Source: Microcaldota archaeon (GTDB taxonomy: Archaea > Micrarchaeota > Micrarchaeia > Micrarchaeales > Micrarchaeaceae). From it: a stretch of 64,000 nucleotides of DNA. The stretch covers positions 743,067-807,066 of the forward strand of contig JAKAWW010000001.1 in assembly GCA_021816895.1 (NCBI GenBank), given 5' to 3'. A program made the position numbers and the translations under genes. Positions within the stretch are counted from its first letter, which is position 1. Every line of letters starts with the position of its first letter. Shown in pieces: positions 34,479 through 41,066 of this stretch. A model generated the notes under the pieces. It ran no database searches. It had not been told where the DNA came from and was given only the letters and a program-made list of their open reading frames with translations.

Positions 34479-34595
34479 GCGCTCACCTATCTGGTTTGGT
34501 AGATAAAAACTATAAATGTTAACTTAGTTATAGCTTAGAGGCTAAGTCGCAATGCCATGAGAGAAACGGCATTTGCGAACAGGGATACAGCAAGC

Positions 34596-34603
34596 TTTAA
34601 ATA
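34596..34603 (+). promoter_or_regulatory. Probable TATA box of the 16S rRNA transcript
   Basis: TTTAAATA preceded by a purine-rich AGCAAGC (BRE-like) lies about 155 bases before the mature 16S 5' end and about 90 bases before the processing stem. It is the best promoter candidate in the 273-base spacer after the proteasome-like genes. Confidence 0.55.
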
Positions 34604-34695
34604 TGTTATTCAATAAATATATCTGCTATTTGTTTGTATTCATAACGAATACTTGGCTTTTAGCTTTGCGTGAAAATTCCTGCTTGGAATTGGAT

Positions 34696-34720
34696 GTAGT
34701 CTTGAGGATTGCAAAAGGAT
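34696..34720 (+). other. Left arm of the pre-16S processing stem with BHB
   Basis: The arm GTAGTCTTGAGGA (34696-34708) pairs perfectly with 37658-37670. It is followed by TTGC, a bulge AAA (34713-34715) and AGGAT. With the right arm this forms a bulge-helix-bulge; cutting after 34714 would release the pre-16S. Confidence 0.8.
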
Positions 34721-35801
34721 TGCAGCGATTCTCGCAATTGCGATTGCGACGACTCCAGTCGATGCTGCTGGAGGGCACTGCTATCAGATTTCGACAGCCA
34801 TGCAAGTCTGCTCAGCCACCTGGCTGGGCGGCGTACGGCTCAGTAACGCGTGGTCAATCTAATGTAAGGAAGAGGATAACCTCGGGAAACTGAGGCTAAT
34901 ACACTATAGGCTAAGGCATCTGGAAGGAGCTTTAGCTTAAAAGGTGGCGAATTGGAGCATTACCGCCTTACAATGGGACTGCGTCGGATCAGGCAGATGG
35001 CGGGGTAACGGCCCACCATACCAATAACCCGTAGGGGATGTGGGAGCATGAGCCCCGAGAAGGGCACTGAGACAAGGGCCCTAGCGCTACGGCGTGCAGC
35101 AGGCGCGCAAACTCCACAATGCGCGAAAGCGTGATGGGGGAAATCTGAGTGGTTCACTTCGGTGAACCTTTTGCCAAGTTTAGCAAGCTTGGCGAATAAG
35201 TGCTGGGCAAGACCGGTGGCAGCCGCCACGGTAATACCGGCAGCACAAGCGGTGCTCACGATTATTGGGCTTAAAGCGCTCGTAGCTGGCTGATGCCGTC
35301 TCATGTGAAATATTGGCGCTCAACGTCAATGCGTGCATGAGATACCCATTAGCTAGGGAGCGGGTGAGGTCAAGAGTACTTATGGGGGAGGGGTAAAATC
35401 CTATAATCCTATAAGGACTAACAGTGGCGAAGGCGCTTGACCAGAACGCATCCGACAGTGAGGAGCGAAGGCTAGGAGAACGAATCGGATTAGATACCCG
35501 AGTAGCCCTAGCAGTAAATTATGCAGACTCTGGTGTTGCATACATCACGAATGTATGCAGTACCGTAGCGTAAGTGTTAAGTCTGCCGCCTGGGGAGTAC
35601 GGCCGCAAGGTTGAAACTTAAAGCAATTGGCGGGGGAGCACCCAAGGGGTGGATGCTGCGGTTTAATTGAATCCAACGTCGGGAATATTACCAGAAGCGA
35701 CGGCAGGATGAAGGTCAGACTAAAGATCTTACCTGACGAGCCGAGAGGTAGTGCATGGCGACCGTCAGCTCGTGGTGTGAACTGTCCGGTTAAGTCCGGT
35801 A

Positions 35802-36333
35802 AGCTGGTGAGTGTGATTTCATGTCAAAAAAAATTCCAATGAATCCAGATACAAGCTACATGCTTGGCCTATTCCATTGCTCCGATATTGATAAGGGTAT
35901 AGGGATAGAAGCGAAGAATGAAAGGCTAATAGAGAGGTTTGTTGCCATAGCCGTAAACGACTTGGCGATAAAGCCAGAAAGCATAACAATAGAGAGCACA
36001 GGAGAGGATAAATTGGTGCACGCGCATTTCCACAATGCGAAGTTGCGAAAGCTTCTCCAGAAGGCTCTTGAAGAGAGGGAGCACATATTCAAGTACAGGA
36101 ACGAGTATTCAGCTAGCTACTTTGCAGCACTTTATGACCGCTGCGGCGGCATAGGCAGAAGCGGCCTGTACATAAGGCATTTGGATGTATTAGATGAAGT
36201 GCTCCTTGAAAGGCTTGGCTTTTACATAAGCTCTACTAAGAAAGCCTGCTATATACGGAACGGCAAGGAGTTCCTTGCTTTCATAAGCAAGTACAGCGTT
36301 AAGTGATGCTTACGCACATTCACCAGCCCGGAA
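35802..36333 (+). other. 16S rRNA intron 1 (archaeal BHB intron)
   Basis: A 532-base insertion near E. coli position 1101/1102. Helix CCGG (35796-35799) pairs with CCGG (36328-36331). The bulges are UAA (35800-35802) and AAA (36332-36334). The inner helix GCTGGTGAGTGTG pairs with CACATTCACCAGC. Cutting after the second base of each bulge joins GTCCGGTA to ACGAGCG, giving the archaeal consensus. It encodes a LAGLIDADG-like protein. Confidence 0.92.
35821..36306 (+). CDS. LAGLIDADG-like intron protein with altered catalytic positions
   Basis: A 161-residue protein filling intron 1, of the two-motif LAGLIDADG homing endonuclease type. Motif 1 is SYMLGLFHCSD (about 12-22) and motif 2 is SYFAALYDRCGG (about 98-109), 85 residues apart. 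At the eighth position of each motif, normally the metal-binding Asp or Glu, there is Ser (motif 1) and Cys (motif 2), so DNA cleavage is probably lost. It may persist as an RNA-binding or maturase-like protein, or be decaying. The start ATG has GGTGA about 10 bases upstream, inside the intron helix, so folding of the BHB would hide the ribosome binding site. Confidence 0.8.
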   Translation: MSKKIPMNPDTSYMLGLFHCSDIDKGIGIEAKNERLIERFVAIAVNDLAIKPESITIESTGEDKLVHAHFHNAKLRKLLQKALEEREHIFKYRNEYSASYFAALYDRCGGIGRSGLYIRHLDVLDEVLLERLGFYISSTKKACYIRNGKEFLAFISKYSVK

Positions 36334-36603
36334 ACGAGCGAGACCTTTGCTGACAGTTGCTAGCAGCTTAGAGATAGGCTGCGCACTCTGTCGGGACCGC
36401 CTCTGTTTAAAGAGGAGGAAGGAAAGGGCGACGATACGTCAGTATGCTCTGAATCTTCTGGGCTACACGCGGCATACAAAGGTTGGCACAATGAGATGCA
36501 ATGCCGAGAGGCAAAGCAAATCCCCTAAATCCAACCTAGGTTCGGATTGAGGGTTGAAACTCACCCTCATGAAGCTGGAATCCCTAGTAATCGCTTGTCA
36601 CCA

Positions 36604-37446
36604 AACTGTGACGAGCCGAAAGGTATATATTAATCACCGGTATTACATTAGCGGTGACTATATACCAAACAACCCTTTCGCAACCCTCTATGAAGAAGTA
36701 ATGCAGGCACAGCATACATCAGACTATTTTGAACCAGAAGTGCTCGAAAACTATCCAAGAAGATTGCTTATATTCAGACTGGCCCTTAATATGGACCAGC
36801 GGAAATTGGCAAGAAAATTGGGAGTGAGCCAGGGCACTATTTGGGCGATAGAATCGGGATACAAAAAGCAAATCAAGACCAAGACAGCACTAAAAATACT
36901 CAATCTAATGGCTGCAAACAATATAAGAATCCCAGATTATCAAACCTTGCTTAATAGATATTCAAATATTGCAGAAAGAGGAAAGTTCCACGGAGAATAT
37001 GCAAGGAGAATGGCAAATAAGGCAGTCTCATTAGGAAGTGGGATCAAAAGCGCCATTCTTAAGAAACCAACAGCACAAGAAGCTATTTTATTGAAAGAAC
37101 TAACTAAACAAGGGATAGCATTTCAGTTCCATGGCGTTATTGTAACACCTAGGAAGTTTGTAGTAGATTTTGTATTTCCATCGGATAAATCGCCAAAGGT
37201 CGTCATTGAAATGAAAGATTTAAAATCAAATTACAGAAAAAGAATGCAAGCGATAGATTTAGCTTATAGGGCACTTAAGATGCACCAAAGTCATCCGAAT
37301 CTTAAACTGATTGCAGTTGTCGATGGTACACTACAAGATGACGCATTAGGGATACTTAAAGATGAATATGATAAAGTCCTGCAAAATCCTTCTTCTAGAG
37401 AGGTTGTTAAAGTCGTGAAAGGTTTGATCGGTTCCACAGTGTGAAA
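36604..37446 (+). other. 16S rRNA intron 2 (archaeal BHB intron)
   Basis: An 843-base insertion near E. coli position 1363/1364. The outer helix CGCTTG/CGAGCG is continued by helix UCAC (36598-36601) with GUGA (37441-37444). The bulges are CAA (36602-36604) and AAU (37445-37447), and the inner helix is ACTGTG/CACAGT. Splicing gives CGCTTGTCACCA joined to TCGAGCGG, a normal helix-43 hairpin of the same length as in E. coli. It encodes a nuclease-like protein. Confidence 0.92.
36701..37444 (+). CDS. Intron-encoded HTH + PD-(D/E)XK nuclease, candidate homing endonuclease
   Basis: A 247-residue protein inside intron 2. An XRE-type helix-turn-helix (about 22-60, MDQRKLARKLGVSQGTIWAI) is followed by a linker and a Vsr/DUF559-like nuclease domain (about 122-225): Glu127 in a helix (TAQEAILLKEL), Asp156 in RKFVVDFVFP and Glu170-x-Lys172 in KVVIEMKD. 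The set E...D...ExK is a complete PD-(D/E)XK site. ATG at 36701 is chosen; the open frame begins upstream in exon 2 at 36554, which is rRNA, and in-frame ATT codons at 36629 and 36647 are other options. The coding DNA is more AT-rich than the flanking rRNA. The stop overlaps the 3' BHB. Confidence 0.8.
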   Translation: MQAQHTSDYFEPEVLENYPRRLLIFRLALNMDQRKLARKLGVSQGTIWAIESGYKKQIKTKTALKILNLMAANNIRIPDYQTLLNRYSNIAERGKFHGEYARRMANKAVSLGSGIKSAILKKPTAQEAILLKELTKQGIAFQFHGVIVTPRKFVVDFVFPSDKSPKVVIEMKDLKSNYRKRMQAIDLAYRALKMHQSHPNLKLIAVVDGTLQDDALGILKDEYDKVLQNPSSREVVKVVKGLIGSTV

Positions 37447-37451
37447 TCGAG

Positions 37452-37486
<35 letters not shown>

Positions 37487-37645
37487 TACCAAGTCACCCA
37501 AGCGGGGTCCTAGCGAGGCAGTATCCGTAAGGATGCTTTCGAGTTAGGGTTCTGTGAGGAGGGCTAAGGTATAACAAGGTATCCGTAGGGGAACCTGCGG
37601 ATAGATCACCTCGAAAATTAGTGTGCACATGGCATGATCCTGCAT

Positions 37646-37670
37646 ATCCTGCAAATTTCCTCAAGACTAC
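37646..37670 (+). other. Right arm of the pre-16S processing stem with BHB
   Basis: ATCCT, GCAA, a bulge ATT (37655-37657) and TCCTCAAGACTAC (37658-37670) pair with the left arm at 34696-34720. The 13-bp outer helix is perfect. Cutting after 37656 would release the pre-16S. Confidence 0.8.
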
Positions 37671-37736
37671 GATTTTTACATCCTACTGGACAGCATGCAC
37701 ATTGCAAGCTTAATTGCAGTGCATGCATACAAATCT

Positions 37737-37775
37737 ATTTATTCCTTTTTTTGATAGTATCTGTGATAGCATGCA
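37737..37775 (+). promoter_or_regulatory. Conserved upstream element of LamG pilin-like gene 1
   Basis: A 39-base block containing ATTTATT, a run of seven T, GATAGTAT and GTGATAGC just before the ATG. It is nearly identical (three differences) to 62826-62864 before the paralogous gene. It combines a TATA-like element and the ribosome binding site GTGAT. Confidence 0.7.
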
Positions 37776-38700
37776 TGAAAGGGCGATGCATCCAAAGCGC
37801 AGGAAAGCGCAGAGCGCAATGGAATACCTGATGACATACGGCTGGGCGATCCTGATAATAAGCATAGCGCTTGCCGCCTTGTTCACATTGGGCGTTTTCA
37901 ATCCTTACACCTTCGTTTCAAAGGCGCAGCCTGGCTCGTGCCAAGTTTACAGGCCCGAAGGCCCTGGCACAACGCAATTCGAAAGCCTCCAAGGCCTGTG
38001 CACTGAAGAAATACCACAGTATGTAGCAAGCATCCCTGGTGCGCCTACTGTTTATCCCATAACCGCGAATATTATAGGGGAAAGCTTTATTCCTTCTGGA
38101 ACTAATGCAATCAGCATTTTTGCTTGGGTTAAGATATCACCTTCAGATACTAGCGCATGGCAGAGAATAGTATCTTATGGGACAGAAAGTTGTAATGGAG
38201 AGAGTGCTGCTCTGGAAATAAATGGTGCTGGAGTAACAGGCTCGGTGACCTATGACTCTGAATGTGGCCCTAGCGCATGGACTACAGGATTAAATGTCAA
38301 CGATAATGCATGGCATTTCATCGGATTTGTTTTGCCAAGCGGGGCTGAATCAACAAACGTTCAACTCTATTTTGATGGAGCATTACAGGCTCATCAAGGA
38401 ACAAATACAGGAGCAGCAAGTGTTAACCCTAATTATATAATTATCGGTGGAGGTCCTGGAACTGATGCGATGCTTGGAGATATAGCTGATGTCCAAATCT
38501 ACAATAGCGCACTTTCGGAAAATGATATCCAGGCCCTCTACCTTGAAGGCATAGGTGGCGCGCCCATAAAGCTGCAGAATCTTGTTGGCTGGTGGCCCCT
38601 CAACGGCAACGCGAACGACTACAGCGGCAACGGCAACAATGGCGTAGCTACTGGCGTTAATTTTGTGAGCAATTGGTATTCAGGCTACACACAGCCGTGA
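37771..38700 (+). CDS. Pilin-like surface protein with LamG domain (paralogue 1)
   Basis: A 309-residue protein with a class III (type IV pilin-like) signal: basic HPKRRK, then AQSAMEYLMTYGWAILIISI (about 13-32) with the conserved glutamate five after the glutamine. Cleavage is expected before Q14. The rest is extracellular. A conserved collar has PGSCQVYRPEGPGTT, then a concanavalin-like LamG domain (about 105-275), then the strongly conserved end ALYLEGIGGAPIKLQNLVGW and NGNANDYSGNGNNG. LamG domains bind sugars or proteins, so an adhesin is likely. ATG at 37771 has GTGATAGC upstream. Its paralogue is at 62860. It lies 159 bases after the 16S gene. Confidence 0.82.
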   Translation: MHERAMHPKRRKAQSAMEYLMTYGWAILIISIALAALFTLGVFNPYTFVSKAQPGSCQVYRPEGPGTTQFESLQGLCTEEIPQYVASIPGAPTVYPITANIIGESFIPSGTNAISIFAWVKISPSDTSAWQRIVSYGTESCNGESAALEINGAGVTGSVTYDSECGPSAWTTGLNVNDNAWHFIGFVLPSGAESTNVQLYFDGALQAHQGTNTGAASVNPNYIIIGGGPGTDAMLGDIADVQIYNSALSENDIQALYLEGIGGAPIKLQNLVGWWPLNGNANDYSGNGNNGVATGVNFVSNWYSGYTQP

Positions 38701-38727
38701 ATATGAAAAGAAAAAGAATCCTTATGC

Positions 38728-39234
38728 TTATACCCTTCTGCCCCTTCTGCCTCCGGGCCTTCTTGTGGTATCAGTTGGTATCGGCGTCACATCTTCTATC
38801 CTGTTTACCCTGAGGCCGCTCCTTGCCAATACACGGACAACAGCCTGTGCGCCGCTGCCCGGCGTTTTCGCGCCATGGCCGCCTGGGGCGCGTATCTCTA
38901 TGTTTACGTTTGTTATGCCTTTTGCCTTAGCCTCAGCAGCGACCTTGTATGCTGCCTGCATTGCGGCATATGGCGACCCTTCCTGAGAATCCGCATTGAC
39001 CATCATGCCGCCGCTCCCAACGGCAATGGTTTCGGATCCGCTCATATCGGTAAGCGTTATGATTGTATCATTCTTTGATGAATAAACATGCGCGACAGCC
39101 CATCTCTCGGCTTTTGGCTTGGCAAGAGGCTGCTCCATTGCTTTGGCTTCGTATGAAACTTCTTCCTTTTTCTCTGGCTTCTCCTTCTCCGCCTGCTCCT
39201 TTGGCTTTGCCCTTATTTTTTTGCTGCCTGCCAT
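38728..39234 (-). CDS. rps11: Ribosomal protein S11
   Basis: A 168-residue uS11 of the platform, contacting the 690 and 790 loops. The core starts [19 protein letters not shown] and includes [21 protein letters not shown] and the C-terminus [14 protein letters not shown] charged N-terminal extension of about 42 residues ([16 protein letters not shown]) is longer than in most archaea. It is the last gene of the S13-S4-S11 operon, nine bases after S4. RpoD, the usual next gene, is absent. Confidence 0.93.
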   Translation of the reverse strand: MAGSKKIRAKPKEQAEKEKPEKKEEVSYEAKAMEQPLAKPKAERWAVAHVYSSKNDTIITLTDMSGSETIAVGSGGMMVNADSQEGSPYAAMQAAYKVAAEAKAKGITNVNIEIRAPGGHGAKTPGSGAQAVVRVLARSGLRVNRIEDVTPIPTDTTRRPGGRRGRRV

Positions 39235-39243
39235 ATAAGCACC

Positions 39244-39888
39244 TCAACTGCTTTCATTGCCTTCCTGGGAAGCCGCACCTTGCTCTGCTGCTTCTTGCGC
39301 TTCCTCGCCTTTGGCTGCTTCCACTTCAGTGCTAGCCTCGCTTGCTGCCTGCTCTTCGTGCTGCTCCTGCTGTGCGCCTTGCTGTTCGGCGCTCGGCTTT
39401 GCCGGTGGCATTATATCTATTGGCTTGTAATAGCCAATGTGCTTCTCTGCTTCAGAATCAACAATGAATCCAGGCCTGTTGACGCGCCTGCCATTTATCG
39501 CTATGTAGCCGTGCACTATGAGCTGGCGGGCCTGCTTCATGCTTCTTGCAAGCCCTTTCCTGAATACGATTGTCTGGAGCCTCCTTTCAAGCATTGCTGA
39601 TTCGCTCAAATCAAGAAGGTTGTCAAGGGTTGTGCTGTCGTTCGCGATGCCCAGCTTCTTGAGCCTCGCCATTATGTTGTCTTCCATGCTCTTGTATTTT
39701 ACGTTTCCGGAAAGCATCTCCCTTACATTGCCCCTGAGCCTGCTTATCTCGGTCTGCGCCTTCCAAAGTTCCTTCATGTTTTTCAGCCCATACTGCTCGA
39801 CAAGCCCGTGATCGGTCTTTATCCTCTCCAAGTTGCGTATGTCGCCTGGTTTTTCATACTGCTTCCTGTTCCTTCTCGGGGCTCCCAT
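39244..39888 (-). CDS. rps4: Ribosomal protein S4
   Basis: A 214-residue uS4, a primary 16S-binding protein. It begins GAPRRNRKQYEKPGD and has the S4 RNA-binding domain (RSMKQARQLIVHGYIAINGR near 117-136). The last 50 residues (about 165-214) form an acidic, Glu/Ala/Gln-rich low-complexity tail that is not part of the core fold. It is four bases after S13 and upstream of S11. The tail is unusual for S4, although extended tails are common in this operon (S11 N-terminus, S13 C-terminus). Confidence 0.93.
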   Translation of the reverse strand: MGAPRRNRKQYEKPGDIRNLERIKTDHGLVEQYGLKNMKELWKAQTEISRLRGNVREMLSGNVKYKSMEDNIMARLKKLGIANDSTTLDNLLDLSESAMLERRLQTIVFRKGLARSMKQARQLIVHGYIAINGRRVNRPGFIVDSEAEKHIGYYKPIDIMPPAKPSAEQQGAQQEQHEEQAASEASTEVEAAKGEEAQEAAEQGAASQEGNESS

Positions 39889-39892
39889 TGGA

Positions 39893-40441
39893 TCACTTCT
39901 TTGCAGGCTCCTTCTCTGCTGCCTTTGCTTCTTTCTGCGCCGCTACGATTGCCTTCTTTGTAACGCCCACTGTCACTCCTGTCCTGCCAGTAGACCTTGT
40001 ATGCTGGCCGCGCACCTTCTGCCCGTACTGGTGCCTGAAGCCGCGCCACGCTTTTAGCGAAACGTCCCTGTTAACATCCTGCCTTGTAGTGAACAGAAGG
40101 TCGTTGCCGACATAGTGCTTTGGCAGGCCTGTTTCTGCGTCCTTGTTGTGGTTAAGCATGAAGCTTGGTATTCCGGCGCTTGCCGGATCCTTTATTATCT
40201 TTTCTATTTCCGATATTTGCTGCTCGCTCAATGAGCCCAAAGGCGTGCTCCTCTGTATGCCGAGCTTTAACTCAACGGCCTTTGCGATAGAATTTGAAAG
40301 GTTGTAGCCTATGCCCTTTATCCTGGAAAGCGCGCGCTGTATGTTCAGCGATCCATCTATGTCCCTTCCTGACAGTCGTATTATCGAAGCCGCTTCTTCG
40401 CGCTTTGGGGCACCTTTGTGCTCGCTGCCTTGCTTTTCCAT
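39893..40441 (-). CDS. rps13: Ribosomal protein S13
   Basis: A 182-residue archaeal uS13 of the head, touching P-site tRNA and L5. It has IIRLSGRDIDGSLNIQRALS at the N-terminus and the helix-rich GFRHQYGQKVRGQHTRSTGR near 134. A lysine/alanine-rich tail follows. The start ATG at 40441 has GGTGTTCAA upstream, and this ribosome binding site begins immediately after the 3' end of tRNA-Ser, so the tRNA and the ribosomal operon probably share a transcript. Confidence 0.93.
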   Translation of the reverse strand: MEKQGSEHKGAPKREEAASIIRLSGRDIDGSLNIQRALSRIKGIGYNLSNSIAKAVELKLGIQRSTPLGSLSEQQISEIEKIIKDPASAGIPSFMLNHNKDAETGLPKHYVGNDLLFTTRQDVNRDVSLKAWRGFRHQYGQKVRGQHTRSTGRTGVTVGVTKKAIVAAQKEAKAAEKEPAKK

Positions 40442-40451
40442 TTGAACACCA

Positions 40452-40565
40452 CGCCAGGGCTGGGATATTCAGCTACAAGCTTTTGAACCCAGAAGGCTCA
40501 GGAGAGCCATACGCTTACAAGCATACTCTCCAGGCGTACGCGTTACCGGATTCCGCCACCCTGGC
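40452..40565 (-). tRNA. tRNA-Ser (GGA) with two introns
   Basis: A class II tRNA: acceptor GCCAGGG/CCCUGGC, discriminator G, serine-type D arm, long variable arm GGCUC/GAGCC. The anticodon arm UACGC/GCGUA holds loop CUGGAG...A (anticodon GGA) interrupted by 12 bases (40516-40527) at the canonical 37/38 site with a relaxed BHB. The T loop has a second intron of 16 bases (40466-40481) with a perfect BHB: helix UUCA/UGAA, bulges AAA and UAU, inner helix GCU/AGC. Removal gives the standard T loop UUCAAAU; the site is 59/60, as in tRNA-Cys. It lies directly upstream of rps13. Confidence 0.9.
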
Positions 40566-40721
40566 ATTTTACTATTATTGTAGCGTCATGCTTATTAAAG
40601 CTTTACAATAAGCCCTTTTGCTAAAAAGGTTAATGCAAAAGGATTATTAAGCGTTTCGGTAGCCTATGCACTAACGGTTCTGATACCACATTGCTTCGTT
40701 TTCTGCAAGTGAAATTAATAG

Positions 40722-40796
40722 CGGGCCCGGTGGGATTTGGACCCACGACTTAGAGGTTAAAAGCCTCCCACTCTGGCCAAACTGAGTTACGGGCCC
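40722..40796 (-). tRNA. tRNA-Lys (UUU)
   Basis: Acceptor GGGCCCG/CGGGCCC, anticodon loop CUUUUAA (anticodon UUU), discriminator G, no CCA encoded, no intron. The T loop is UCCAAAU, with C instead of the usual U55. A TATA-like TTATATAA at 40828-40835 is placed for its transcription. Confidence 0.93.
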
Positions 40797-40827
40797 ATAT
40801 GGGTAGATAGATGTAGTGTTGCTCAAT

Positions 40828-40835
40828 TTATATAA
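40828..40835 (-). promoter_or_regulatory. TATA box of tRNA-Lys
   Basis: The palindromic TTATATAA is centred about 35 bases upstream of the tRNA-Lys 5' end, the spacing expected for an archaeal TATA box with a short leader. Confidence 0.5.
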
Positions 40836-40926
40836 CTTTTGCCATGCGCCAGCACGGCAGGCTTCGCTTATGAAATCTTCAGGATTGGGCGCTCCGCACA
40901 TTACAGGTATTGGAACCCAGAACTTC

Positions 40927-40998
40927 CGCCCGAAGCAGGAATCGGACCTGCAACCTACTGGTTAACAGCCAGTCGCTCTACCATTGAGCTACTCGGGC
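40927..40998 (-). tRNA. tRNA-Asn (GUU)
   Basis: Acceptor GCCCGAG/UUCGGGC, anticodon stem ACUGG/CCAGU with loop CUGUUAA (anticodon GUU), T stem GCAGG/CCUGC, discriminator G. CCA is not encoded and there is no intron. The T loop UCCGAUU again has C in place of U55. Confidence 0.93.
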
Positions 40999-41066
40999 AT
41001 GCTTAAACATTACAGCATGGATTTTTAGGACATGCTAATTTTTAGCACTTGCCTTCAGCTTTATTT

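Noticed and set aside
35627-35842. 71-codon open frame inside the 16S gene
   Set aside because: It lies within conserved rRNA sequence and crosses the exon 1/intron 1 border. No protein-like features.
36554-36700. Upstream extension of the intron 2 open frame, with an ATG at 36554
   Set aside because: Bases 36554-36603 are 16S exon 2 sequence (CTCACCCTCATGAAGCTGG is conserved rRNA), so the frame there is accidental. The protein is taken to start at 36701.
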